This document shows positions 40,006 through 48,311 of a DNA stretch of 64,000 bases, piece by piece. Source of the stretch: Sutcliffiella halmapala (lineage in GTDB: Bacteria > Bacillota > Bacilli > Bacillales > Bacillaceae_I). The DNA lies in contig NZ_KV917375.1 of assembly GCF_002019665.1 (NCBI RefSeq), positions 256,001 through 320,000 on the forward strand. Direction: 5' to 3'. Below the pieces are notes generated by a model. It had not been told where the DNA came from, made no database searches, and worked only from the letters and a program-made list of their open reading frames with translations. Position numbers and translations under genes: made by a program. How positions within the stretch are numbered: position 1 is the first letter of the stretch; every line of letters begins with the position of its first letter.

Positions 40006-40996
40006 GCTTAAAGAGGCAGCGGTGCTTTTACACCAGGACCAGGTGGTCGCTTTCCCAACTGAAACGGTCTATGGTTTAGGAGCAAATGCCCTATCGGACC
40101 AAGCTGTATTAAGGATTTTTCAAGCAAAGGGACGTCCGAGTGACAACCCCTTAATCGTACATATCACTAAAAAAGAACAACTCACAAGCCTTGTGGATAA
40201 CTTGCCACAAGCAGCCGAACAGTTAATAGAAGCTTTTTGGCCGGGACCACTTACTCTTGTGCTCCCGAAAAAAGACGGCGTATCTGCATATGTAACCGCA
40301 GGCCTTGATACCATTGCGATCCGAATGCCAGATCACCCAGTAGCATTAGCGTTAATGGAGGTAGCTGGCCTTCCACTTGCTGCGCCAAGCGCCAATCTTT
40401 CTGGAAAACCAAGCCCTACCACAGCGGCACATGTGGATGAAGATCTAAACGGCAAAATCGCTGGGCTTCTAGATGGCGGATCAACGGGTGTTGGTTTAGA
40501 ATCAACCGTTGTGGATTGCACCACCAATATACCTGTTATTTTACGTCCAGGTGGTGTGACAAAAGAGCAGCTTGAGGAAGTGGTGGGTCAAGTAGAGGTA
40601 GATCCTGCTCTTAAATCGCAAGAGCATGCACCGAAATCTCCTGGTATGAAATATACTCATTACGCGCCGATAGCGCCAGTATTTTTAGTTGATGGTACGA
40701 TAGACTTTTTCAATGAGATCGTCCATACGGCTAAGAAAGAGCATAAAAAAGTGGGCCTACTCGTGACGGAAGAAACAAAAGCGCTCCTAAATCAGGAAGG
40801 TGACGTTGTCCACACCTGTGGAACAAAAAATGATTTATCCACAGTCGCTACCCATTTATATGATGCACTCAGAAGTTTTAACGCAACGGATGTAGATATC
40901 ATTTATAGTGAAACCTTTCCGAAAGAAGGAGTCGGCGTAGCAATAATGAATCGACTTGAAAAAGCTGCAGGCCATAAAATAATCAAAATGAAGTAA
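39947..40996 (+). CDS. ywlC: Threonylcarbamoyl-AMP synthase (Sua5/YwlC)
   Basis: A 349-residue Sua5-type enzyme making threonylcarbamoyl-adenylate for the t6A modification of tRNA. The YrdC core has [16 protein letters not shown] (~residue 32), [13 protein letters not shown] (~62) and [15 protein letters not shown] (~143). The C-terminal Sua5 domain (after [16 protein letters not shown], ~229) is present, as in B. subtilis. RBS AAAGAGGT. DnaA boxes at both ends of the coding sequence are encoded in ordinary codons. Confidence 0.95.
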   Translation: METKKWIVDNTDPFKINYPQLKEAAVLLHQDQVVAFPTETVYGLGANALSDQAVLRIFQAKGRPSDNPLIVHITKKEQLTSLVDNLPQAAEQLIEAFWPGPLTLVLPKKDGVSAYVTAGLDTIAIRMPDHPVALALMEVAGLPLAAPSANLSGKPSPTTAAHVDEDLNGKIAGLLDGGSTGVGLESTVVDCTTNIPVILRPGGVTKEQLEEVVGQVEVDPALKSQEHAPKSPGMKYTHYAPIAPVFLVDGTIDFFNEIVHTAKKEHKKVGLLVTEETKALLNQEGDVVHTCGTKNDLSTVATHLYDALRSFNATDVDIIYSETFPKEGVGVAIMNRLEKAAGHKIIKMK

Positions 40997-41112
40997 GATT
41001 TCCTCGTTTGGAGATCTTGCTTTTTTTGTGTAAGCAAACTAGCTTTTCCCTTCTAATCCCAACTTGTCCTGCATATCTTGAAGTAGACAAGTCCTGGGAG
41101 GGGAATGCAGGG

Positions 41113-41667
41113 ATGACGGGGATGCTTGGAGAGTTAATGACGCTTTTATTAATGGCAATTGCACTAGGAATGGATGCTTTTTCTGTAGGACTTGGCATGG
41201 GTATGATTAAATTAAGAATGAGGCAAATCTTTTACATAGGAGTAACTATTGGGATTTTTCATGTGTTTATGCCACTAGCTGGGATGCTGATTGGAAAGGC
41301 ATTGTCCGAACAGTTTGGCTCGATTGCCACATTAGTGGGTGGTCTTTTACTTATCATGCTCGGAGTCCAAATGATGCTATCCTCGTTACAAAAAGAAGAA
41401 GGGCCACTCATCACTCCAATCGGTGCTGGTCTTATTGTGTTTGCCCTTAGCGTTAGTTTAGATAGCTTCTCGGTCGGACTTAGCCTTGGGATTTACGGAG
41501 CGAAGACACTTTTAACAGTTATCATGTTTGGGGTTGTAAGCATGTTCCTCACCTGGATCGGTTTATTATTTGGGCGAAAACTGCAAGGCTGGTTCGGATC
41601 CTATAGCGAAGCACTGGGTGGAAGTATTTTACTCGGATTTGGTTTAAAGCTAATTTTCTTCACTTAA
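41113..41667 (+). CDS. mntP: Manganese efflux pump MntP (YwlD)
   Basis: A 184-residue six-helix membrane protein of the MntP family. The two duplicated acidic motifs are [16 protein letters not shown] (~residue 16) and [16 protein letters not shown] (~114), with conserved Asp residues. I chose ATG at 41113 behind GGGAGGGGAA; the ORF open from 41008 has no RBS and a non-conserved start. It exports excess Mn(II). The upstream 41000-41110 leader is short and I see no convincing yybP-type riboswitch in it. Confidence 0.9.
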   Translation: MTGMLGELMTLLLMAIALGMDAFSVGLGMGMIKLRMRQIFYIGVTIGIFHVFMPLAGMLIGKALSEQFGSIATLVGGLLLIMLGVQMMLSSLQKEEGPLITPIGAGLIVFALSVSLDSFSVGLSLGIYGAKTLLTVIMFGVVSMFLTWIGLLFGRKLQGWFGSYSEALGGSILLGFGLKLIFFT

Positions 41668-41733
41668 GCAGTGTAGGTATTTTTGCCTAATCGGTTTTTT
41701 CTACAAGATGTGTCTATATTTCGTTAAATTTCG

Positions 41734-41754
41734 GACCTTTTTAAGGTCTTTTTT
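41734..41754 (+). terminator. mntP terminator
   Basis: GACCTT/AAGGTC short stem followed by TTTTTT. Confidence 0.6.
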
Positions 41755-41868
41755 CATTTAAAAATTAAACCTCACTAAAGGTTGAAGGGAAGTTGCCGAA
41801 ATAAGAAGAGAAGGCGTTTTTCTTCTCCACCCTTTTGTTTATAATAGGAGAAAAGGAGGAGTTACTGA

Positions 41869-42297
41869 ATGAACATTTTATTTGTATGTACGGGAAATAC
41901 ATGCCGTAGCCCTATGGCAGAAGCAATTTTAATAAGCAAGAAGCTAGCTGGAGTTCAAGTTAGATCTGCAGGTGTGTTTGCAATGTCGGGAAGTGAAGCC
42001 TCCTATCAAGCACAAGAAGTGTTAAAAGAAAAAGGAATAATACATGCACATGTTTCCGCTCTGCTCACGGAAGAGTCCGTCGAGTGGGCGAACTATATTT
42101 TTACGATGACGAATCAGCATAAGAAATTGGTAGTAGAACGCTATCCGACAGCAGTTGGGAAAACTTTTTCGTTAAAAGAATTCATTGGTGAACACGGCGA
42201 GGTGTCAGACCCATTCGGTGGGAGCGTTCATACATACAGAACGACATTTGATGAGCTACAAACCTTGATTGAGTTGGTTGTGAAAAAAATTATATAG
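41869..42297 (+). CDS. ywlE: Protein-arginine phosphatase YwlE
   Basis: A 142-residue low-molecular-weight phosphatase. The P-loop [10 protein letters not shown] (Cys7, Arg13) carries Thr11, the residue that makes YwlE specific for phospho-arginine rather than phospho-tyrosine. The general acid Asp lies in VSDPFGGS (~residue 115). It opposes the McsB kinase. RBS AAAAGGAGGAG. The sequence shows the Thr; the specificity follows from B. subtilis work. Confidence 0.94.
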   Translation: MNILFVCTGNTCRSPMAEAILISKKLAGVQVRSAGVFAMSGSEASYQAQEVLKEKGIIHAHVSALLTEESVEWANYIFTMTNQHKKLVVERYPTAVGKTFSLKEFIGEHGEVSDPFGGSVHTYRTTFDELQTLIELVVKKII

Positions 42298-42320
42298 AGC
42301 AACATATTTTAGGGGGAAGC

Positions 42321-43613
42321 ATGATGGAGGAAAAAAGAAAGTATAAGTTTGGTTTGCGTTTAAAGCTAGTTTTATTTGCCACCATTCTAGCAGCAATCAC
42401 GTATACAGTAAGTGGATTCTTTATTTATTTTGTCGTGAATTATGTGGAAAGCTTCATGGGTGCTAGTGTATTTACGATACTGACCCTGGTATTAGGAGTA
42501 GCATGGTCTGGTATTCTAGCTTTCTTTGCAGCTCGATTTATTACCAAACCTCTTCAACAATTGGAAGTCGCAGCACAAAAAGCCGCAAATGGCGATTTAA
42601 CAGAAGATTTACCTGTTTCCGAATCACGTGACGAAATTGGTGCTGTTGGTAATGCGTTTAATTTAATGCTACATAATCTACGTGAAATGGTAAAAACCGT
42701 GGATCAAAACTTCCAACAAACGAATAAAAAGGTAATGGAAATTTCGGATGTTTCTATGCAGGCATCCTCGCAAGCAGAAAGCATTTCCTTAACGATTGAA
42801 GAAATTGCAAAAGGTGCCGAAAGTTCAGCTTCTTCCGTACAAGACACCGCGGAATCTGTAGAAGATGTTATTAAAATTGCCGACGAGGTTCATGAAAAAG
42901 CAACGTCCTCCCAAGCACTCTCACAAGAGATGGTCAAAGATCTCGAAGAAAGTAAGGAAGTCATTCACTCCTTGGTATCTGGAATTCAACATCTTGCTGG
43001 TGAAAACAAAACATCTCTAGAAGCTGTGGAACGTCTAGAAAAAAATGCAAGAGAAGTAGAAAATATCATTTCACTTGTTGGTGATATCGCAGGCCAAACA
43101 AACCTTCTCGCACTTAATGCTTCCATCGAAGCGGCGCGTGCAGGTGAACATGGCCGTGGCTTTGCTGTCGTTGCAGAAGAAGTTCGATCTCTAGCAGACG
43201 AAAGTGCCAAAGCGGTAAAGGGTATTTCAGAGCTAATTAAGAATATCCAAGAAGAAGTAAAAAATGTCGTAACGCAAATCACAAGCCAAGTGAAGGCAGC
43301 AAATGTGGAAGCTGAAAAAGGAACTGCAACAAACGCGGTAATTGCAGAAATGACCCATTCAGTACTAGAGGTTGCAGAGTCCGTGAAACAAATCGCTAGC
43401 CTAGTGGACCGCCAAATGGACAGCATTCGTGTAACAGCTCAACAGTCACAAGAAGTTGCAGCGATAGCCGAAGAAACATCCGCTGGAGCAGAAGAAGTAA
43501 CCGCAACAACCCAAGAACAAGCAGCCATGATCGCAAATGTGGAAAAAATCTCACTAGAACTAGCGCAACAGGCAAAACAACTGAAAAATACAATATCGAA
43601 ATTCAAAATCTAA
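42321..43613 (+). CDS. Methyl-accepting chemotaxis protein without an extracellular sensor domain
   Basis: A 430-residue chemoreceptor. Two membrane helices (residues ~13-38 and ~44-68) are separated by only a few residues, so there is no periplasmic-type ligand domain. A HAMP domain ([19 protein letters not shown]) and a full signalling domain with the hairpin tip [20 protein letters not shown] (~residues 254-273) follow. RBS AGGGGGAAG. It may sense membrane state or internal signals, or act as a helper in the receptor array. It is not part of the B. subtilis ywlE-ywlF gene order. Confidence 0.93.
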   Translation: MMEEKRKYKFGLRLKLVLFATILAAITYTVSGFFIYFVVNYVESFMGASVFTILTLVLGVAWSGILAFFAARFITKPLQQLEVAAQKAANGDLTEDLPVSESRDEIGAVGNAFNLMLHNLREMVKTVDQNFQQTNKKVMEISDVSMQASSQAESISLTIEEIAKGAESSASSVQDTAESVEDVIKIADEVHEKATSSQALSQEMVKDLEESKEVIHSLVSGIQHLAGENKTSLEAVERLEKNAREVENIISLVGDIAGQTNLLALNASIEAARAGEHGRGFAVVAEEVRSLADESAKAVKGISELIKNIQEEVKNVVTQITSQVKAANVEAEKGTATNAVIAEMTHSVLEVAESVKQIASLVDRQMDSIRVTAQQSQEVAAIAEETSAGAEEVTATTQEQAAMIANVEKISLELAQQAKQLKNTISKFKI

Positions 43614-43627
43614 TAGAGAAAAAACGA

Positions 43628-43670
43628 TGGAAGCTTGGGAGATGCCGCTCAAGCTTCTATTGCGTTTTTG
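43628..43670 (+). terminator. Hairpin after the chemoreceptor gene
   Basis: GAAGCTTG and CAAGCTTC arms around GGAGATGCCGCT, followed after 8 nt by TTTTT. Confidence 0.5.
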
Positions 43671-43794
43671 AGATCCGTATTTTAAAAAAAGCTGAACCTC
43701 AAACTAGCTCCTGCCAATGATTTCAACGATTAAACCGAAAATATTACCTAAAAGCTTTTATTTTAATGAGATACCATCTTTTTTTACATGAAAA

Positions 43795-43826
43795 TTTCAA
43801 AATCCTCCCGCATAGAGGTTTTGAAA
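43795..43826. repeat. Stem-loop in the chemoreceptor-rpiB gap
   Basis: TTTCAAAATCCTC and GAGGTTTTGAAA are near-perfect arms around CCGCATA. The 43614-44099 gap is otherwise AT-rich. CTAAAAGCTTTTA-type segments near 43749 and 43880 resemble each other. No gene is seen there. Confidence 0.4.
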
Positions 43827-44099
43827 GGGAAATTAGGGTGAAATCGAGGAATTCTAACGCATTTCCGGACTAATCTAGAATCTAAAAGCTTTTAAGTTTA
43901 TCTAACAGATACCAGAATTTATTTAACACATCCTAAAAGTAATCGAACATTTCCCTATTTTAGTGAGTCATTTCAACCAGCATGCTTAGATTAGAACCTT
44001 GTTCGGTGTAAGTAAATAACCAATACGCAAGATTGGATTTTTTTTATGGGCAAGGGTAAGATGTACATATAAGGATATCCAGTTGAAGGGATGAGAAAA

Positions 44100-44537
44100 A
44101 TGAGAGTGGCAATTGCATCGGATCACGGTGGAATCAATATCCGTGAGGAAATTAAAGGTTTGTTAAAAGAATTAAATATAGAGTTTGAGGACTTTGGCTG
44201 TGAATGTGAAACGTCTGTCGATTACCCAGATTATGCGTTACCAGTGGCAGAGAAGGTTGCTAGTGGCGAGTTCGATCGTGGAATCTTAATTTGCGGAACG
44301 GGCATTGGTATGTCGATTGCAGCAAACAAGGTGAACGGCATACGCTGTGCATTGGTTCATGATCTATTCAGCGCAAAAGCAACGCGAGAGCACAATGATA
44401 GCAATATCCTAGCGATGGGCGAGCGCGTTATTGGACCGGGCCTAGCGTTAGAAATTGCAAAAGTATGGCTTACCACCGAGTACGAAGGCGGCCGCCATGC
44501 AAATCGCGTACAAAAAATTCATGCTATTGAAAAGTAA
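44100..44537 (+). CDS. rpiB: Ribose-5-phosphate isomerase B
   Basis: A 145-residue isomerase (B. subtilis ywlF) interconverting ribose- and ribulose-5-phosphate. ASDHGGINIREE (~residue 6), active-site Cys in ILICGTGIGMSIAANK (~62) and HNDSNILAMGERVIG (~98) are diagnostic. I chose ATG at 44100 with RBS TTGAAGGG 9 nt upstream; ATG 44091 abuts the RBS. Confidence 0.94.
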   Translation: MRVAIASDHGGINIREEIKGLLKELNIEFEDFGCECETSVDYPDYALPVAEKVASGEFDRGILICGTGIGMSIAANKVNGIRCALVHDLFSAKATREHNDSNILAMGERVIGPGLALEIAKVWLTTEYEGGRHANRVQKIHAIEK

Positions 44538-44630
44538 TTAGATGTTAGGGGAGCCCATGGGTGTCAGCGGTAACGAGGACATTTGTGGGTTGCTTTTATA
44601 TATTCCATCATTTGAAAGGAGAGAGGATTC

Positions 44631-45188
44631 ATGCAGGAAGAATGGAAGGAACAATTAGTACAGGCATTACAGGACCTTCAAGATCAGGCTTCCCTGACAA
44701 AAGGTCAACTGTTAGTCATCGGCTGCAGTACAAGCGAAGTAATTGGCGAGAAGATCGGCACAGCGGGAACAGAGGGTGTCGCCGAAACAATGTATTCGGT
44801 ATTGGCAGATTTCCGGGCACGTACCGGTGTTGAATTAGCGTTCCAATGTTGCGAACACTTGAATCGTGCCCTAGTTGTGGAGCGGGAAACGGCCGAACAG
44901 CGCGGCCTTGAACAAGTCACCGTCATCCCTGTTCGGCATGCCGGCGGTGCTATGGCATCCTATGTCTACCATCGGATGAACCAAGCTGTTATGGTCGAGC
45001 ACATCAGAGCCGACGCTGGCATTGACATCGGCGATACCCTAATCGGCATGCATATCAAACACGTCGCAGTCCCAGTCAGAAGCAAAGTGAAAACCATCGG
45101 CGGCGCCCACATCACCATGGCCAAAACAAGACCAAAACTCATCGGCGGCGCAAGAGCCGTATACGAAGCGGTATTTGAAGGGGAATAA
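44631..45188 (+). CDS. ywlG: UPF0340/DUF436 family protein YwlG
   Basis: A 185-residue protein of the TIGR01440/DUF436 family, in its B. subtilis position between rpiB and glyA. It has [18 protein letters not shown] (~residue 25), [12 protein letters not shown] and [20 protein letters not shown]. The 3' half uses GC-richer codons than its neighbours. RBS AAAGGAGAG. Function is unknown; the fold is expected to be alpha/beta. Confidence 0.9.
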   Translation: MQEEWKEQLVQALQDLQDQASLTKGQLLVIGCSTSEVIGEKIGTAGTEGVAETMYSVLADFRARTGVELAFQCCEHLNRALVVERETAEQRGLEQVTVIPVRHAGGAMASYVYHRMNQAVMVEHIRADAGIDIGDTLIGMHIKHVAVPVRSKVKTIGGAHITMAKTRPKLIGGARAVYEAVFEGE

Positions 45189-45219
45189 TAAAAGTGAATT
45201 GGTGCCAGTCACCTTTTTA

Positions 45220-45810
45220 GGCCGTAATCGTGCCCTCTAAACGCAGAAAACGAGTAACGATTAAGCTGTGATCGTGCCCTCTAAACGCCGGAAACGGGAA
45301 AACAGGTAACGATCAAGCTGTGATCGTGCCCTCTAAACGTTGAAAACAAGAAAAGAGGTAACGATTAAGCCGTAATCGTGCCCTCTAAACGCCGGAAACG
45401 AGAAAACAGGTAACGATCAAGCCGCGATCGTGCCCTCTAAACGCTGAAAACAAGAAAACAGGTAACGATCAAGCCTTGATCGTGCCCTCCAAACGTCCAA
45501 AACGAGAAAACAGGTAACGATCAAGCCGCGATTGTGCCCTCTAAACGCCGGAAACGAGAAAACAGGTAACGATCAAGCCGCAATCGTGCCCTCTAAACGC
45601 TGAAAACGAGAAAACAGGTAACGATCAAGCCGCGATCGTGCCCTCTAAACGCAGAAAACAAGAAAACAGGTAACGATCAAGCCGCGATCGTGCCCTCTAA
45701 ACGCCGAAAACAAGAAAACAGGTAACGATCAAGCCCTGATCGTGCCCTCCAAATCCCAAAAACAAGAAAACAGGTAACAATCAAGCCCTGATCGTACCCT
45801 CCAACCGCCC
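45220..45810. repeat. 12-unit, 52-nt tandem array
   Basis: The GTGCCCTCTAAACGC block recurs with its first base at 45230, 45274, 45326, 45378, 45430, 45482, 45534, 45586, 45638, 45690, 45742 and 45794. The step is exactly 52 nt apart from the first (44). Each unit also contains GAAAAC-AGAAAACAGG and a small hairpin ACGATC-AAGCCGC-GATCGT. There are no unique spacers, so it is not a CRISPR. It fills the ywlG-glyA gap with a C-rich tail to about 45890. Confidence 0.95.
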
Positions 45811-46037
45811 TACCGACACACAACCAACCTCCCACCAAAGTCCCGAAAAAATCAAATCCCACTCTCCCCACCACCCCCCTAATCCGAAAGTTTTTCACAG
45901 TAAGCGCTACCATTCTTCCTTTTCTGTTTCTATTATGTCGTCTCCATGATAAAATGAATGTGGTAAAGGTTGAAAAGCCGAATGAATAGCAGTTTGATAA
46001 TAACCATGATGTATATTTCTAAAGGGGGATTCCGAAA

Positions 46038-47279
46038 GTGAAATTAGCGCAACAGGATCAACTAGTGTTTCAATCAATTCAAGATGAATTAGGTAGACAA
46101 CGTACAAAAATTGAGCTGATTGCTTCTGAGAACTTTGTAAGCGAAGCCGTTATGGAGGCACAGGGTTCTGTGTTAACAAATAAGTATGCAGAAGGATATC
46201 CAGGACGTCGTTATTATGGTGGATGCGAACACGTTGACGTAGCAGAAAACATTGCCCGTGATCGTGCGAAAGAAATTTTCGGAGCCGAGCATGTAAATGT
46301 TCAACCACACTCAGGTGCTCAAGCTAATATGGCGGTTTATTTTACTATATTAGAACAAGGTGACACAGTTCTTGGGATGAACCTTTCTCATGGTGGTCAT
46401 TTAACGCACGGTAGCCCAGTAAACTTTAGTGGAGTTCAATATAATTTCGTTGAGTATGGAGTGGACAAGGACACTCATACTATTAACTATGAAGATGTAG
46501 CAGAAAAAGCAAGAACACATAAGCCGAAGCTAATTGTAGCTGGCGCAAGCGCGTACCCACGTGTCATTGATTTTGCGAAATTCCGTGAGATTGCAGACGA
46601 AGTTGGCGCGTACTTAATGGTTGACATGGCGCATATCGCTGGATTAGTAGCTGCTGGTTTACATCCAAACCCAGTACCTTATGCTGATTTCGTGACAACT
46701 ACTACGCATAAGACACTTCGTGGTCCACGTGGTGGAATGATTCTTTGTAAAGAAGAATGGGCGAAGAAGATCGACAAATCTATTTTCCCTGGTATTCAAG
46801 GTGGTCCTTTAATGCACGTAATCGCAGCAAAAGCGGTAGCGTTCGGGGAAGCTTTACAACCAGAATTCAATGATTATGCTCAAAAAATCATCGACAACGC
46901 ACAACGACTTGCAGAAGCATTGAAAAAAGAAGGACTAACACTAGTTTCTGATGGAACGGACAACCATTTACTATTAGTAGATGTGCGCTCTTTATCTATC
47001 ACAGGTAAAATTGCAGAGAAAGTTCTTGATGAAGTTGGAATCACAGTAAACAAAAATACGATTCCATTTGATCCTGAAAGCCCGTTCGTAACAAGTGGTG
47101 TTCGTATTGGAACGGCTGCAGTAACAAGCCGTGGCTTCGGATTAGAGGATATGGATGAGATTGCATCATTAATCGCGTTTACTTTAAAAAACCACGAAGA
47201 CGAAGTAAAGCTTGAAGAAGCGAAGTCTCGTATCGAAGCACTTTCTGGAAAATATGAATTATATCCGTCTCTTGGATAA
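46038..47279 (+). CDS. glyA: Serine hydroxymethyltransferase
   Basis: A 413-residue PLP enzyme making glycine and 5,10-methylene-tetrahydrofolate from serine. The PLP Lys is in [16 protein letters not shown] (~residue 226). The N-terminal region has [23 protein letters not shown] at 46038 follows AAAGGGGGA. The preceding 150 nt hold no promoter that I can call firmly. Confidence 0.96.
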   Translation: MKLAQQDQLVFQSIQDELGRQRTKIELIASENFVSEAVMEAQGSVLTNKYAEGYPGRRYYGGCEHVDVAENIARDRAKEIFGAEHVNVQPHSGAQANMAVYFTILEQGDTVLGMNLSHGGHLTHGSPVNFSGVQYNFVEYGVDKDTHTINYEDVAEKARTHKPKLIVAGASAYPRVIDFAKFREIADEVGAYLMVDMAHIAGLVAAGLHPNPVPYADFVTTTTHKTLRGPRGGMILCKEEWAKKIDKSIFPGIQGGPLMHVIAAKAVAFGEALQPEFNDYAQKIIDNAQRLAEALKKEGLTLVSDGTDNHLLLVDVRSLSITGKIAEKVLDEVGITVNKNTIPFDPESPFVTSGVRIGTAAVTSRGFGLEDMDEIASLIAFTLKNHEDEVKLEEAKSRIEALSGKYELYPSLG

Positions 47280-47289
47280 TGTTTGTGGA

Positions 47290-47318
47290 TGAGGTCTGAT
47301 GTTAGACCTCTCTTTTTT
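47290..47318 (+). terminator. glyA terminator
   Basis: GAGGTCT and AGACCTC arms around GATGTT, then TCTTTTTT. Confidence 0.85.
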
Positions 47319-47341
47319 ATGCAAAAAAACATATAATTTAC

Positions 47342-47370
47342 TTGAATCACTTTCGCTTTTTATGTAGAAT
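47342..47370 (+). promoter_or_regulatory. upp promoter
   Basis: TTGAAT (47342-47347), 17-nt spacer, TAGAAT (47365-47370), leaving a leader of about 90 nt. Confidence 0.65.
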
Positions 47371-47462
47371 CAATGGAAGTGTGATTAGGAAGCTAGGTCT
47401 TAGTTTTTGGTAAACCAGCTCAAGGCATAACATAAATAAGGATTATAAAGGAGAGATTTCGA

Positions 47463-48092
47463 ATGGCAAAAGTGTACGTATTTGATCATCCATTAATTCA
47501 ACACAAACTTACATACATCCGAGATAAAAATACTGGTACGAAAGAGTTTCGTGAACTAGTTGATGAAGTAGCAAGTTTAATGGCATTCGAGATTACTCGT
47601 GACCTTCCACTTGAGGAAGTAGAAATTGAAACTCCTGTATCAAAGTCAACATCTAATGTACTTGCTGGTAAGAAGCTAGGAATTATCCCAATTCTTCGCG
47701 CAGGACTTGGAATGGTAGAGGGGATGCTGAAATTGATTCCAGCTGCAAAAGTTGGACATGTCGGTTTATATCGTGACCCTGAAACATTACAACCAGTTGA
47801 ATACTATGTAAAATTACCTTCTGACGTAGAAGAAAGAGATTTCATCGTAGTTGATCCAATGCTAGCAACTGGCGGATCCGCAGTAGAAGCAATCAACTCC
47901 TTGAAAAAACGTGGGGCAAAAAGTATTAAATTCATGTGCCTTATCGCTTCCCCTGAAGGTGTAGAAGTAGTAAAAGAAGCGCATCCAGACGTAGACATCT
48001 ACATCGCTGCCCTAGACGAAAAGCTAAACGAAAAAGGCTACATCGTTCCAGGCCTAGGTGACGCTGGCGACCGTCTTTACGGAACTAAATAA
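47463..48092 (+). CDS. upp: Uracil phosphoribosyltransferase
   Basis: A 209-residue pyrimidine-salvage enzyme making UMP from uracil and PRPP. PRPP-binding [16 protein letters not shown] (~residue 128) and [12 protein letters not shown] (~78) plus the C-terminal uracil-binding [17 protein letters not shown] are present. RBS AAAGGAGAG. The order glyA-upp-(vpr-like)-atp is as in B. subtilis apart from the inserted protease. Confidence 0.97.
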   Translation: MAKVYVFDHPLIQHKLTYIRDKNTGTKEFRELVDEVASLMAFEITRDLPLEEVEIETPVSKSTSNVLAGKKLGIIPILRAGLGMVEGMLKLIPAAKVGHVGLYRDPETLQPVEYYVKLPSDVEERDFIVVDPMLATGGSAVEAINSLKKRGAKSIKFMCLIASPEGVEVVKEAHPDVDIYIAALDEKLNEKGYIVPGLGDAGDRLYGTK

Positions 48093-48108
48093 TAAGGTAT
48101 TGATGATA

Positions 48109-48154
48109 GAAGAAGTGCTTTCCAGTTCATGTGGAGAGTGCTTCTTTTTTTGTT
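48109..48154 (+). terminator. upp terminator
   Basis: AGAAGTGCTTTCC and GGAGAGTGCTTCT pair with only G-U wobbles, followed by seven T. Confidence 0.8.
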
Positions 48155-48181
48155 GAGGAAATTTTGGTAGATGCATTTTGG

Positions 48182-48232
48182 TTGGGGCTAGGCACCGATT
48201 GGGTATAAATTCCAATCGGTGCCTGGCCCCAA
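48182..48232. repeat. Full-length GGTGCC-GGCCCC palindrome
   Basis: 48182-48203 is nearly the exact complement of 48211-48232: TTGGGGCTAGGCACCGATTG against CAATCGGTGCCTGGCCCCAA. Loop about 7 nt. It shares its sequence with 9152-9200 and, in shorter form, 5256-5282. Confidence 0.75.
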
Positions 48233-48311
48233 ATTCCATTTATAGTAAACCGACAAACCGTGCATATTTCGTTTTGCTTTGTTTAATGCTATTAGGAAGA
48301 GGTGAGGGATC

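Noticed and set aside
41000-41112. Manganese riboswitch ahead of mntP
   Set aside because: The leader after the ywlC stop is only about 110 nt and I could not find the conserved yybP-type motifs.
44561-44833. 90-codon plus-strand frame overlapping ywlG
   Set aside because: It is out of frame with the well-supported ywlG and lacks an RBS.
45220-45810. CRISPR array
   Set aside because: The 52-nt units are similar along their whole length with no unique spacers, and no cas genes are in the window.
45677-45913. 78-codon minus-strand frame ending in the 52-nt array
   Set aside because: It reads through the repeats in one frame, has no RBS and no family resemblance, and 52 is not a multiple of 3, so unit copies are translated in different frames.
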